A stretch of DNA of 64,000 bases from Psychrobacillus sp044762655. GTDB taxonomy: Bacteria; Bacillota; Bacilli; Bacillales_A; Planococcaceae. The stretch is taken from the NCBI RefSeq assembly GCF_044762655.1, contig NZ_JBIWER010000004.1, forward strand, positions 1-64,000, read 5' to 3'. Below the pieces are notes generated by a model. The model saw only the letters and a program-made list of their open reading frames with translations, did no database searches and was not told the DNA's origin. Of the stretch, positions 17,075-26,061 are shown piece after piece (the first letter of the stretch is position 1; every line of letters starts with the position of its first letter). Made by a program: the position numbers and the translations under genes.

Positions 17075-17408
17075 AATTTTAATCTCCTTTTTGTTCTGTT
17101 TTGACAAATGGTTACATTTTCAGATGAAATTGCGGCAAATTCGAGCCTATACGAGGAACGTTTCCGTTACTTAAAATTCTCTGTGGTTTTAGATCAGAGG
17201 GGTCTTATATAAAGGGAAAGCCCGGTCTTTTGCCGAGCGGTCTGTTAATGAGTGATTGTGCAATACTACTTCAACAAACCGTTATGTTCAAAAAAAAGTA
17301 CTCTTCAATAAACGCTGAAGAGTCTTCACACAAAATGTATCCATTGCTCTAAACGTAGTATATCATGCAACATTGTCAGTTGCAATTAATAAGCAACTGT
17401 TATAATTA
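17075..17408 (-). other. cshA leader and hydrolase downstream region
   Basis: A 334-bp gene-free stretch. It contains the hydrolase terminator (17289-17324) and about 210 nt that could be a long 5' leader of cshA, including a GC-rich inverted repeat (GACCGGGCTTT near 17219-17229, with GCTCGG close by). Long structured leaders are common for cold-shock helicase genes, but I cannot assign a promoter or a known RNA family. Confidence 0.4.
17289..17324 (-). terminator. Terminator of the carboxylesterase gene
   Basis: The 8-bp stem ACTCTTCA/TGAAGAGT is followed on the minus strand by ACTTTTTTTT, about 85 nt after the hydrolase stop codon. Confidence 0.8.
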
Positions 17409-18131
17409 TTAGTTAATTACTCGCGGTCTCTCCTCCTCTTCTTCTCCTGTTAAAAATAAGAGTGCAGTGTTAAACCAATCTTCGCAGTCATCGCAATAGC
17501 AAATATGATGTTTCCCTGATTCCGAATAAACTATTTCTTTTTTCAAAGAACCAATTTTATCGTAGATAAATTGGGCAGTGGCATAAGGGACAATTCCATC
17601 TTTTTTACCTTGGACAATATAGACTGGTACTGTAATTTGGCCATAATAGGGCTGAACTATTCGTACTAAACGCATAAATTCTAACGTCGCAGGAAATGGT
17701 GTATCTTTCAATTTCTCGCTATAGCGTTTGTATAATGTATTTTCCTCGAGCTTCCCTGTTACTGTATCTTTTATCATGTCTTTTATATCTTGTAAAAGCT
17801 GTGCTGGATAAATGTATTTTGCTGCGGCACTCAATAAAACAAGCTTGTGAATGGGATAGCGATTGGCTAAATACATCGCGATGATTCCACCCATCGAAAA
17901 ACCTACTATAATGATCCGGTCCACTTCTTTTTGTAGTTGTCGAAGCGCCTGTTCCGCAGCCATCATCCACGATTCTGCCGATACATTTTTTAGCTCCAAC
18001 GTTTCTCCATGACCAGGTAACGTAGGGACAACGATTTGCCAGTCTGTATGCGCCTGCAAATAGTCCATAAATGGTTGAATCTCATATGGTCCACCTGTAA
18101 AACCATGTATGCCTAATACTCCTGTTTTCAT
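17409..18131 (-). CDS. Alpha/beta hydrolase (carboxylesterase Est30-like)
   Basis: About 240 aa. It has the HGFTGGP oxyanion motif near the N-terminus, the nucleophile elbow GFSMGG (Ser about 95), an acid in VQGKKDGIVP and the catalytic His in SGKHHICY. The architecture matches Bacillales carboxylesterases of the Est30/YvaK type, which hydrolyse short acyl esters. It starts 10 nt after murF. The second possible start (ATG 18131) is preferred over GTG 18140. Confidence 0.85.
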   Translation of the reverse strand: MKTGVLGIHGFTGGPYEIQPFMDYLQAHTDWQIVVPTLPGHGETLELKNVSAESWMMAAEQALRQLQKEVDRIIIVGFSMGGIIAMYLANRYPIHKLVLLSAAAKYIYPAQLLQDIKDMIKDTVTGKLEENTLYKRYSEKLKDTPFPATLEFMRLVRIVQPYYGQITVPVYIVQGKKDGIVPYATAQFIYDKIGSLKKEIVYSESGKHHICYCDDCEDWFNTALLFLTGEEEEERPRVIN

Positions 18132-18149
18132 CGTCCCCACACCCGTCGT

Positions 18150-19529
18150 TTAGTTTTGAAAAGGCTCAATCACTCTTTCTAACTTCATTCCCCTTGAGCC
18201 CTTCACTAAAACAATTGTGTCATCATTTATTTTATTTTTTAAAAAAGTAACTAGTTTTTCTGTGTTGTCCACGGTCCAGATCAGTTGCTCAGCTGAGAAC
18301 TCTCCTACTAGCTTGTTATATAACCACTCCATACGAGGTCCATACAAGCAAACGCCACTAAAGGCGGCGCTTGAAATCGACTTGCTCATGTCTTCATGGT
18401 ATTGCTGCTCGTTGTCTCCAAGCTCGAGCATATCTCCTAATACAAGCCACTTGTCTGATTTAATAGCTGACTTTTCCAGGAAGGAAATCGCAGCTCGCAT
18501 TGATGTTGGAGCGGCATTATATGCATCATTGATGAAAATTGTCCCGTTATTTCCTTCAATCACCTGCATACGCATATCCGTTAAAACTATTTGTTTTAAA
18601 GCATCTCGCATCTGCTCTGCAGTCAATCCAACTTCTTTTCCAATTAACAGTGCAGCGAGTGTATTTTTTACTTGATGCTCCCCTAACACGGGAATAGACA
18701 TTTCCTCGTTAAGTTCACCTGTTACGCGAAACGCACTTCCCTGCTCTGTGAAATTTATCTCGTCAATACGCAAATCATTTTGCTCCTGAGTACCAAATGA
18801 TTTAGCTTGTAATGTCGGGTTTTTCTCAATGAATGGATGAAGCAATGGTTCATCACCGTCATAGAATAATTGACCCGCAGCATCCAACCCTGCAATGATT
18901 TCAAACTTCGCTTTTGCAATGCCTTCACGAGAGCCAAGGTCCTGCATATGAGCTTCTCCAATATTTGTAATGACAACATATTTCGGTTTCGCTAAATTGG
19001 ATAAAAACTCGATTTCTCCGAATGAACTCATACCCATTTCGAGTACTGCAAACTCTGTATCTTCGTCTAATGAAAGAATTGTTAAAGGTAGACCAAGTTC
19101 ATTATTAAAGTTACCCTCTGTTTTTTTTACACGAAAATAAGGAGACAGCATGCCTGCTACTAAATCCTTTGTAGATGTTTTCCCGTTCGATCCAGTAATT
19201 CCGATAAAAACCGACTGCAATTCAGCGCGATATGCCTCTGCCATTTGTTGAAGTGCCTTTTCCCCACTATCAACAAATAAGAGAGGAACGTCCTCAGGTG
19301 GGTTCGGTTCGTCCTTCAGCCACAGAGATGCGGTCGCTCCTTTTGCAAAAGCATCCTGCACAAATTTATGCCCATTTACTTGTTCTCCACGAAAAGGGAT
19401 AAATAAGTCTCCTGGCTGAATGGTGCGAGTATTAATAGAAACTCCCGTTACGACAGGATTATCGTTTATTTTCTTTTCAATTTGCAACCATTCAGCAATT
19501 TGTCCTAATGTTTTTTTCAATCTAGTCAC
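18150..19529 (-). CDS. murF: UDP-N-acetylmuramoyl-tripeptide--D-Ala-D-Ala ligase
   Basis: A 459-aa Mur ligase with the ATP-binding loop GITGSNGKTSTKD, the central-domain motif TEGNFNNELGLPLT and the C-terminal AYNAAPTSMRAAI. It adds the D-Ala-D-Ala made by Ddl to the UDP-MurNAc-tripeptide. The GTG start overlaps the ddl stop (GTGA), so the two consecutive pathway enzymes are translationally coupled; a TTG 9 nt downstream is an alternative start. Confidence 0.95.
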   Translation of the reverse strand: MTRLKKTLGQIAEWLQIEKKINDNPVVTGVSINTRTIQPGDLFIPFRGEQVNGHKFVQDAFAKGATASLWLKDEPNPPEDVPLLFVDSGEKALQQMAEAYRAELQSVFIGITGSNGKTSTKDLVAGMLSPYFRVKKTEGNFNNELGLPLTILSLDEDTEFAVLEMGMSSFGEIEFLSNLAKPKYVVITNIGEAHMQDLGSREGIAKAKFEIIAGLDAAGQLFYDGDEPLLHPFIEKNPTLQAKSFGTQEQNDLRIDEINFTEQGSAFRVTGELNEEMSIPVLGEHQVKNTLAALLIGKEVGLTAEQMRDALKQIVLTDMRMQVIEGNNGTIFINDAYNAAPTSMRAAISFLEKSAIKSDKWLVLGDMLELGDNEQQYHEDMSKSISSAAFSGVCLYGPRMEWLYNKLVGEFSAEQLIWTVDNTEKLVTFLKNKINDDTIVLVKGSRGMKLERVIEPFQN

Positions 19530-20608
19530 TTCCCGTCTTTCGAGTGTTCAAGCATTTGCTTTTCTTCGTGGCGTTCGATTGCCAGACGAATAAGTTCTTC
19601 TATTAAACCTGGATAAGATAGTCCTGACTCCATCCATAGCTTTGGATACATGCTGATTGGTGTAAAGCCCGGCATTGTATTTACTTCATTGATAATAACT
19701 TCTTCTTGATCCGTTACAAAAAAGTCTGCCCGAACAAGTCCCGAACAATCCAATATTTTGAACGCACGAATAGCTGCATCCTCTAATTTCGCTTGAAGCT
19801 CTGTAGAAACTTCCGCAGGAATTGCATAATTTGTCGTACCATCCTCATATTTTGCTTCGTAGTCATAAAAATCCTTTGTCGGTAGTACCTCTCCCGCAAC
19901 AGAGCATCTTGGTTCATCATTTCCAAGAACACTCATTTCAATTTCACGTGCTACAATTCCTTGCTCCACTATAATTTTTCGATCGTATTTAAAGGCATAT
20001 TCTACCGCTTTAATAAGCTCTTCTCGATTTGTAACTCTACTAATCCCTACGCTAGAACCAAGATTCGCAGGCTTTACAAATAAAGGCCATTTTAAGTTTC
20101 CTTCTATTTTTTGAAGCAAAGCATCCTGATTCTTTTTCCACTCTTTACTTATAAAGTAGACATAAGGAACTTGAGATAAGCCAGCTTGTGCAAATAATTG
20201 CTTCATCACCACTTTATCCATTCCAGCAGCAGATGCCAATACACCATTACCTACATACGGCAGATTCAATACTTCAAGCAATCCTTGTACCGTTCCATCT
20301 TCCCCGTTAGGTCCGTGCAGCAGAGGGAAAATCACATCCAGTTGAGTTGCATCGTCCCCTTGTTTCGGTAGAAAACTAGTAATTGTATTTGGATTTGTTA
20401 TTTCGTTGCCGAACTGTAGAGATTCTATTGACTCTACTGGTGCCGTTAACTGACTTTCTTTTCTCCATTCACCTGTTTTCGTGATGAAAATTGGAAATAC
20501 TTCATATTTATCAAAATTGATCGCTTGAGAAACTGCCTTTGCCGTTAATAGCGACACTTCATGCTCTGCAGATTTCCCACCGTATAATAAGCCTACTTTA
20601 ATTTTCAT
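19526..20608 (-). CDS. ddl: D-alanine--D-alanine ligase
   Basis: About 360 aa ATP-grasp enzyme. Motifs are GGKSAEHEVS, LHGPNGEDGTVQG, VKPANLGSSVGIS and INEVNTMPGFTPISM. The tyrosine in the VPYVYF segment and the Ser loop suggest a normal D-Ala-D-Ala (not D-Lac) enzyme. The ATG at 20608 follows GGAGG; the earlier ATG at 20626 overlaps that SD. It heads the ddl-murF pair. Confidence 0.95.
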   Translation of the reverse strand: MKIKVGLLYGGKSAEHEVSLLTAKAVSQAINFDKYEVFPIFITKTGEWRKESQLTAPVESIESLQFGNEITNPNTITSFLPKQGDDATQLDVIFPLLHGPNGEDGTVQGLLEVLNLPYVGNGVLASAAGMDKVVMKQLFAQAGLSQVPYVYFISKEWKKNQDALLQKIEGNLKWPLFVKPANLGSSVGISRVTNREELIKAVEYAFKYDRKIIVEQGIVAREIEMSVLGNDEPRCSVAGEVLPTKDFYDYEAKYEDGTTNYAIPAEVSTELQAKLEDAAIRAFKILDCSGLVRADFFVTDQEEVIINEVNTMPGFTPISMYPKLWMESGLSYPGLIEELIRLAIERHEEKQMLEHSKDGK

Positions 20609-20674
20609 TGGTTCAATTACCTCCATGTTTTGGATACTATTAGTTTATCACGGACAGCCTCAATAGTTGAGCAT

Positions 20675-20989
20675 TTATCCGAACAATTTAAGACCTACTA
20701 CTCCCATAATAATACAACTTAAAAAGAACAATTTTTTTCTACTTTTTTTCTCTTGAAATATATACATACCCATCAGAACGCTTCCAGCAGCTCCAATTCC
20801 TGTCCATACCGCATAACCAGTACCGACTGCTATTTCTTTTAAGGCTAGAGATAACAAGAAAAAGCTTAAAGAAGCTGAAATGACGGTGAGAATTGTAAAT
20901 TTTATATTTTTGAAGCCGTTTGATAGCTTCATACTAATAACAAAGGCTACTTCAAATACACCAGCAATTATTAATAAAAACCACTCCAT
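20675..20989 (-). CDS. Small multidrug resistance protein, second subunit of a pair
   Basis: A 104-aa SMR protein with four membrane helices, the conserved membrane Glu in AGVFEVAFVISMK (Glu13) and the GTGYAVWTGIGAAGSVLMG motif. Its ATG overlaps the stop of the partner gene (TAATG), so the two are made together, like the YkkC/YkkD and other paired SMR exporters. Its C-terminus is short, with lysine-rich loops, suggesting opposite membrane topology to the partner. Confidence 0.88.
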   Translation of the reverse strand: MEWFLLIIAGVFEVAFVISMKLSNGFKNIKFTILTVISASLSFFLLSLALKEIAVGTGYAVWTGIGAAGSVLMGMYIFQEKKSRKKLFFLSCIIMGVVGLKLFG

Positions 20990-21324
20990 TAGCTATTCGC
21001 CTCCTCTTCATCGTCGACTAATTTGAGACCGATAATCCCAAAAAGTAAGACAAATAAAAAGAATACTTTCCCGATGCTAACTGCTTCCTCAAACCAAAAT
21101 ATCCCAACAACAGCCGTGCCTGCAGCTCCAATCCCTGTGAATATAGCATATGCAGTACCAATCGGAATCGTCTTCATCGCTTGGGCGAAGAGGAAAAAGC
21201 TCACGATTAAAAACACAATCGTTATGATAGATGGGACAAGCTCTGTGAAGCCGTGAGCCTCCTTTAGACCAATTGCCCATACTATTTCCGTCAATCCAGC
21301 CATTATTAATAATATCCAGGCCAT
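20989..21324 (-). CDS. Small multidrug resistance protein, Gdx/SugE-like subunit
   Basis: A 111-aa SMR protein with Glu13 in AGLTEIVWAIGLK, HGFTELVPSIITI and GTAYAIFTGIGAAG, close to the Gdx/SugE guanidinium-exporter subtype. GGGGTG precedes the ATG. It forms a pair with the downstream SMR gene. Substrate (guanidinium versus quaternary ammonium compounds) cannot be settled from sequence reading alone. Confidence 0.88.
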   Translation of the reverse strand: MAWILLIMAGLTEIVWAIGLKEAHGFTELVPSIITIVFLIVSFFLFAQAMKTIPIGTAYAIFTGIGAAGTAVVGIFWFEEAVSIGKVFFLFVLLFGIIGLKLVDDEEEANS

Positions 21325-21346
21325 TATTACACCCCATTACCTAATA

Positions 21347-21380
21347 AACGCCTCTGCTATTTCCTCGTAGCAAAAGCGTT
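21347..21380 (-). terminator. Hairpin between the 247-aa ORF and the SMR pair
   Basis: The interrupted stem AACGC...TGCTA/TAGCA...GCGTT has only a weak T-tract (TTTATT). It probably terminates the upstream gene. I looked for guanidine-riboswitch signatures here because of the SMR pair and did not find a convincing one. Confidence 0.45.
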
Positions 21381-21385
21381 CTTAT

Positions 21386-22129
21386 TTATACTTCTATCAA
21401 GACATCTGCTGGCTTAGACATATATAACTTTAAATCCTCCAACACTTCATCTGGGAAAATATTTTCCGGGAGAATACGAATTTCAATTCCATAATTAGAT
21501 TTATCTGTTTTGTACAAAGACATTAACACACCATCTTCAAATAGTTCGTTATGTGCTGTAACCTTTTCTGCAGATAATCTCGGTAATACAATATTATTCT
21601 TTTTACGCCAAAAAGCTGTAGATTTAGATTTTTCACCAATCAACTGAGTAAAGACATTTGCAACTAAATGATCGAAATCCTCCGCATCTCGGAAATAGAT
21701 TTTTGTTATTTTCTCACCCTCGTCTGTTAAATAGACAAATCTATTTTGTAGGTGATGATAAAACGGGGAGCGAATTGCTTCTTTTTTATGTGCTATGTAT
21801 AGTAGCTCTGCTTGTTCTTGTGGAGAAAGCATATTCAATTTACGTTCATCTTCAAAATCCATGAAGCATAGTTCAGAAGGTTTTTCCACATAACCCTTTA
21901 TAAAATGGTTATACTGCTCCGGAACGATAAATTCTAGCTGTGTATGCATATTAAAAGAAGCATCATCATAACAATGTTTGAGTAATAAAAGAGCTGACAA
22001 GTCAGAGAAATTTCTTATAAACTGTTGAACCGTAATCCCGCTAAATAGAGCAAAGTGCTCTACTTCATTAACGTGAACATATATATGAGTTAAATACTCA
22101 TCTGTATCTCTAACTTCTTTTTTTGCCAC
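21386..22129 (-). CDS. Protein of unknown function, 247 aa
   Basis: I do not recognise this protein. From a GTG at 22129 (AAAGGAG upstream) it has 247 residues, no signal peptide and no membrane helix, and a mixed charged composition. It contains an aromatic-rich segment (SPFYHHLQNRFVYLTDEGEKITKIYFRD) and ends KPADVLIEV. It is not MecA: the MecA N-terminal and linker features are missing. It stands alone between the SMR pair and the divergent SEDS gene, so its context is uninformative. Probably a cytosolic lineage-specific protein. Confidence 0.7.
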   Translation of the reverse strand: MAKKEVRDTDEYLTHIYVHVNEVEHFALFSGITVQQFIRNFSDLSALLLLKHCYDDASFNMHTQLEFIVPEQYNHFIKGYVEKPSELCFMDFEDERKLNMLSPQEQAELLYIAHKKEAIRSPFYHHLQNRFVYLTDEGEKITKIYFRDAEDFDHLVANVFTQLIGEKSKSTAFWRKKNNIVLPRLSAEKVTAHNELFEDGVLMSLYKTDKSNYGIEIRILPENIFPDEVLEDLKLYMSKPADVLIEV

Positions 22130-22274
22130 TAAGATCACTCCTTTATCTGTTCCTAATAATAGCATGATTTTTACAAGGAAACATCTTTATTCCCTCTCAC
22201 GTCTCTATTAAACCAACAAGCAAAAAATTTCAAAATACGCTATAATAGGTGAATGAAATTCGAAGGAAATTTAG

Positions 22275-23465
22275 GTGACTTACATGGAAAACAAAAAAGG
22301 CTTTGCTGATCGTTTCGATTGGACACTTGCTTTTATTTTATTATTATTTCTAATCATTAGCTTGTTTGCTATTTCTTCTGCACAAACAACTGGACAATAT
22401 GGGATAAATTTTATCCCTAAACAGCTTGTTTGGTATATTATTGGTTCTATTATTATTGGATTTGTCATGTTTTTTGAACCAGAACAATATAAAAAGTTAT
22501 CTTGGTATATTTACGGTATTGGAGTATTTTTACTGATTGTGCTTTTCTTACTTCCCGATAGTTTAGCTCTAGTAAAACCAATGAATGGTGCAAAGAGTTG
22601 GTTTCACTTACCTATAGGTGATATTCAGCCTGCCGAATTTATGAAAACTTTTTATATACTGGGACTTGCCCGATTAATCACCATGCATCATGAGAGAAAT
22701 CTTATTAAAACAGTTAAGACCGATTTAATATTGCTAGCCAAAATGGGGGGAACATTAATCGTTCCACTCGCATTTATCATGACTCAGCCCGATCTCGGTA
22801 CTTCATTAGTATTCCTTGCAATTACTGTAGCTCTCATTATAGTCGCTGGGATTACATGGAAAATAATACTTCCAATCTTTTTAGGGGGAATAGGAATTGG
22901 CGGTCTACTTTTATGGATGGCCGTCTATATGCAAGACTTTTTAGCTGACAATTTCGGCTTTAACCCGTACCAATTCGCACGTATATATTCTTGGTTGGAC
23001 CCTTATTCTTATGCTTCAGATGAAGGGATGCACTTAATCTCCTCATTAAATGCCATTGGCTCAGGGGAAATATTCGGTAAAGGCTACGGCGAACGGATTG
23101 TCTATGTTCCAGAAAATCATACCGACTTTATATTTGCTGTCATTGGTGAAGAGTATGGTTTTGTAGGAGCAAGTATTGTAGTGAGCCTTTACTTCTTACT
23201 TATTTATCATTTGACGAAAATTACGCTTCAGTTAAAGGATGCGTATAGCACGTATGTATGTGCAGGTATTATCGCAATGATCACCTTCCATGTATTTGAA
23301 AATATTGGAATGACAATTCAGTTATTACCTATTACTGGTATACCTCTGCCATTCATAAGCTACGGTGGTAGTTCACTCATGGGGAATATGCTCGCCATTG
23401 GTTTAGTATTTAGTATGAAGTTTCATCATCGAACGTATATGTTCGCGAAAAACGAAGACGATTGA
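22275..23465 (+). CDS. SEDS glycosyltransferase (RodA/FtsW family)
   Basis: 396 aa (393 if the ATG at 22284 is used) with about ten membrane helices. SEDS signatures are AEFMKTFYILGLAR, TQPDLGTSLVF, ENHTDFIFAVIGEEYG and the C-terminal ISYGGSS. These polymerases build peptidoglycan glycan strands together with a class B PBP. The sequence resembles RodA more than SpoVE or division FtsW, but no neighbouring mre or pbp gene confirms that. A TATAAT lies about 30 nt upstream (22241-22246). Confidence 0.88.
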   Translation: MTYMENKKGFADRFDWTLAFILLLFLIISLFAISSAQTTGQYGINFIPKQLVWYIIGSIIIGFVMFFEPEQYKKLSWYIYGIGVFLLIVLFLLPDSLALVKPMNGAKSWFHLPIGDIQPAEFMKTFYILGLARLITMHHERNLIKTVKTDLILLAKMGGTLIVPLAFIMTQPDLGTSLVFLAITVALIIVAGITWKIILPIFLGGIGIGGLLLWMAVYMQDFLADNFGFNPYQFARIYSWLDPYSYASDEGMHLISSLNAIGSGEIFGKGYGERIVYVPENHTDFIFAVIGEEYGFVGASIVVSLYFLLIYHLTKITLQLKDAYSTYVCAGIIAMITFHVFENIGMTIQLLPITGIPLPFISYGGSSLMGNMLAIGLVFSMKFHHRTYMFAKNEDD

Positions 23466-23510
23466 GGCAAGCTGGGCAAATGAGTAAAAAGCAATAAAAT
23501 CCTCATAATG

Positions 23511-23613
23511 TTGATTTCCACTCCGGGGCGGACGCTTTCCGTGGGCACGGCTCGAGCCTGTAGTCTCTCCCTCGTGCTGTCCCACTGGAGTCGCCGCCCT
23601 GCGCTTCAATCAA
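23511..23613 (-). repeat. GC-rich intergenic repeat, family 1, copy B (inverted)
   Basis: In reverse orientation relative to the other plus-strand copies: GGCGGACGCTTTCCGTGGGC at one end and GGAGTCGCCGCC at the other. It lies 137 bp from copy C, pointing the opposite way, just after the SEDS gene. Confidence 0.85.
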
Positions 23614-23750
23614 CAATAGCCACTTTAAATATGGATAGTTTATAAGATCACTACTAATTTAATCCTAAAAAACTTTATCAAATTATATTATCTTAGCGAT
23701 ATGCTTTTGCTCAATTTTTTAGTGAAGTAATACACTACTACACACTATTT

Positions 23751-23865
23751 GATTGGAGTGGAAGGCGGCGACTCCAGCGGGATAAGCGTTAGGCGAAGAC
23801 CCCGCAGCGAAGCGAGGAGGCTGAGGCAACGCCCGCGGAAAGCGTCCGTCTGGAACGAAAATCAA
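23751..23865 (+). repeat. GC-rich intergenic repeat, family 1, copy C
   Basis: Begins GGAGTGGAAGGCGGCGACTC and ends GCGTCCGTCTGGAACG, with CCCCGCAGCGAAGCGAGGAGG in the middle. It is the best-preserved copy in the window and forms an inverted pair with copy B. Confidence 0.88.
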
Positions 23866-23928
23866 GTGGTTGTTCATTCTTAAACAATCTTGAACCTAAG
23901 TGTTCACGGTATAAATACTTTTATATTT

Positions 23929-23984
23929 AAAAAGAAGGTGACTCTATTCGTTTCTTAACGAAATTTAAGAGTCACCTTCTTTTT
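23929..23984. terminator. Terminator of the 45-aa ORF
   Basis: A 17-bp stem AAAAAGAAGGTGACTCT/AGAGTCACCTTCTTTTT has T-runs on both sides. It lies directly after the stop codon of the 45-aa minus-strand ORF. Confidence 0.85.
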
Positions 23985-24120
23985 AGTTTTGCGCATGAGG
24001 ACTTTGTGCTGGTGGTGCTAAAGCTTTCAGTAGGTCAAGTCTAGATTTCGTCATTGTAACAGTAACACCGAGCTTTGAAAGATTACTTACAATTTTCTTC
24101 AAATCAACTTCCTTTGCCAT
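23983..24120 (-). CDS. Small conserved-looking protein, 45 aa
   Basis: An ORF of 45 codons from an ATG behind GAGGTG, ending at a strong terminator and preceded by a promoter-like sequence at 24205-24230. The peptide starts MAKEVDLKKIVSNLSKLG, then has VTVTMTKSRLDLLKALAPP and ends QSPHAQN. It is amphipathic, without a signal peptide. The full set of promoter, SD, ORF and terminator argues for a real gene. Function unknown. Confidence 0.75.
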   Translation of the reverse strand: MAKEVDLKKIVSNLSKLGVTVTMTKSRLDLLKALAPPAQSPHAQN

Positions 24121-24204
24121 TGAATGCACCTCGTCCTTCTATTTAATAATTACGATTTTCTTTTAAAAAAGTTTCTTTATTTTAACTAAATTCTCCGTTT
24201 TATT

Positions 24205-24230
24205 ATACCACTTTTTACCTAAGTTTAATC
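24205..24230 (-). promoter_or_regulatory. SigB-like (or SigA) promoter of the 45-aa ORF
   Basis: The minus strand reads GATTAA, a 14-bp spacer, then TGGTAT, the same -10 element as the rsbV promoter. TATAAT overlaps it (TGGTATAAT), so SigA use is also possible. Confidence 0.5.
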
Positions 24231-24294
24231 TTTCAATTTTGTTACATATATTATCTACTTGTAAACCATGCTATTCCCTAAAGGAGTGAATGAT

Positions 24295-24708
24295 TTGAAT
24301 GTAAAAGATGTAATGAGTAAAGAAGTAGTAACTTGCAATCCACAGGATTACGTCAGTGAAGTGGCAGATCAAATGCGAACACTAGACATCGGCTGTTTGC
24401 CAGTTGTCAGTAACAAAAAATTAGTTGGAATGATTACAGATCGGGATATAGTGACAAGGTCGGTTGCTAGGGATATGAAAAGCAAAGTAGAGGATGTCAT
24501 GACTAAGTCCGTAATTTCCGTCTCCCCAGAAGATTCCACATCCGAAGCCTCTATTGTTATGGCGCGCCATCAAGTTCGGCGACTTCCCGTAATGGAGAAT
24601 GGTAAACTCGTTGGCTTTGTATCTTTAGCGGATTTAGCTTTTCCTTTTCCACATGTCCAAGAAATTTCTAGTGCTATGGAAAGTATATCCGAACCGCGGC
24701 AATTCTAA
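24295..24708 (+). CDS. CBS-domain protein
   Basis: 137 aa from a TTG behind AAAGGAG; the upstream ATG (24268) lies before the SD. The protein consists of two CBS motifs (VKDVMSKEVVTC...GMITDRDIV and VEDVMTKSVIS...GFVSLADLA) forming one Bateman module. Such stand-alone modules bind adenine nucleotides and act as energy or stress sensors; YhcV of B. subtilis is similar in size. A terminator follows directly. Confidence 0.88.
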   Translation: MNVKDVMSKEVVTCNPQDYVSEVADQMRTLDIGCLPVVSNKKLVGMITDRDIVTRSVARDMKSKVEDVMTKSVISVSPEDSTSEASIVMARHQVRRLPVMENGKLVGFVSLADLAFPFPHVQEISSAMESISEPRQF

Positions 24709-24714
24709 ACATTG

Positions 24715-24742
24715 GAGCTATCCTAAATTAGGATGGCTCTTT
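24715..24742 (+). terminator. Terminator after the CBS gene
   Basis: The hairpin GAGCTATCCTAA/TTAGGATGGCTC is followed by TTTACATTT, 7 nt after the stop codon. Confidence 0.75.
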
Positions 24743-24888
24743 ACATTTATTCACCATAGGTTGCAGGTGTTTTGGTGATCTTTAACTCGGTTTCTGTTGT
24801 CTCATATGATATCCAATTACATCGTGCCAAACTATTTAAAAACGTGTAATATAGAGTTCATAAGATTTGCAGAAAGCGGGTTCGATGC

Positions 24889-26052
24889 ATGAAAAAGGTT
24901 TTATTGATATTAATGTCTATCCAATTTTTAGTTTATCTTGGCTTTGGAATTATTATTCCTGTATTGCCAGAGGTTATATTAGAGCAAAATTATAATGAAA
25001 TTCACGTTGGCGGTTTATTGACAGTTTACTCTTTAGCTTCATTCTTCACTGCTCCACTTTGGGGAATTCTATCTGATCGGATTGGGCGTAAAACACTTAT
25101 TTTAGTTGGATTAGTAGGATTCTCTTTGAGCTTTTGGTTGTTTTCATTATTTTTTGATTCGTTATTTATGCTTTACCTGTCTCGTGTAGTTGGTGGATTA
25201 TTTTCTGGAGCCCTTTATGCTGCGGTAACAGGATTTGCAGCGGATTTATCTAATGAAGAGAACCGCAATAAATATATGGGTTTTCTTGGCATGTCGATTG
25301 GTTTAGGGTTCATATTCGGTCCAGCAATCGGTGGAGTATTGGGACATATAGATTTGGCACTTCCTTTTACAGCTTCCGCGATTTTATTACTCACAATTTT
25401 TGTGTATGCTCTAATCATTTTAAAGGAACCGGATCGCACTGGCGAAGCCAATAAACGAGCACTTCTTCCGAAAGGAGCAGCTAGTTTATGGAGCTACCGT
25501 ATTAAATATCTATTCTTATTTTCGTTCATGGTGACATTTTTACTTGCTGGTCTTGAGGCTACGTTTCAGTTGTTCCAAATTGAACGAATCGAAATTACTC
25601 CATTACAAATAGGATATTTGTTTATGTTCAGTGGGTTTGTTGATGCAGCTATTCAAGGTGGTGTCGTGCGCCGCATTAAAAATGGCACAGAAACAAAATG
25701 GCTATTATATGCGCAAATTGCTACAGCGGTCGGATTATTCATGACTGTTTTCACGCAAAGTATTTTCTGGGCTGGACTGTCTCTCTGTGTGTTCACTGCA
25801 GGAAATGCATTAGCTCGAACAACAATTGTCTCGCTAACTACGAAAGAGTCTGGCGGACGCTATGGCACAGCTGCGGGTATGTCCTACTCGATGGATAACT
25901 TAGGTCGTATTGTCGGCCCATTATTATTTGCTTGGTTATTTACAAAACAACCTGACAATATTTATATGCTTTCCGGGGTGCTTGCAGTTGTTTCTATCGG
26001 ATTAATCTTCGCATATCGCAAATCAACGAAATCATTGAAGTCAGTTGCATAG
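24889..26052 (+). CDS. MFS multidrug efflux transporter (NorA/Bmr type)
   Basis: A 387-aa, 12-helix major facilitator. It has motif A in the first cytoplasmic loop (GILSDRIGRKTLILVG) and motif C in helix 5 (GLGFIFGPAIGGVLG), typical of drug:H+ antiporters of the Bmr/NorA/YttB group. It is monocistronic, followed by a strong terminator. No regulator lies next to it. Confidence 0.85.
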   Translation: MKKVLLILMSIQFLVYLGFGIIIPVLPEVILEQNYNEIHVGGLLTVYSLASFFTAPLWGILSDRIGRKTLILVGLVGFSLSFWLFSLFFDSLFMLYLSRVVGGLFSGALYAAVTGFAADLSNEENRNKYMGFLGMSIGLGFIFGPAIGGVLGHIDLALPFTASAILLLTIFVYALIILKEPDRTGEANKRALLPKGAASLWSYRIKYLFLFSFMVTFLLAGLEATFQLFQIERIEITPLQIGYLFMFSGFVDAAIQGGVVRRIKNGTETKWLLYAQIATAVGLFMTVFTQSIFWAGLSLCVFTAGNALARTTIVSLTTKESGGRYGTAAGMSYSMDNLGRIVGPLLFAWLFTKQPDNIYMLSGVLAVVSIGLIFAYRKSTKSLKSVA

Positions 26053-26061
26053 GCTTATTGC

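Noticed and set aside
21325..21385. Guanidine riboswitch before the SMR pair
   Set aside because: Only a simple hairpin is visible; the conserved ACGR loops and paired helices of ykkC-type RNAs were not found by eye.
21386..22129. MecA adaptor protein
   Set aside because: Considered by size and acidic content, but the MecA N-terminal pattern and acidic linker are missing.
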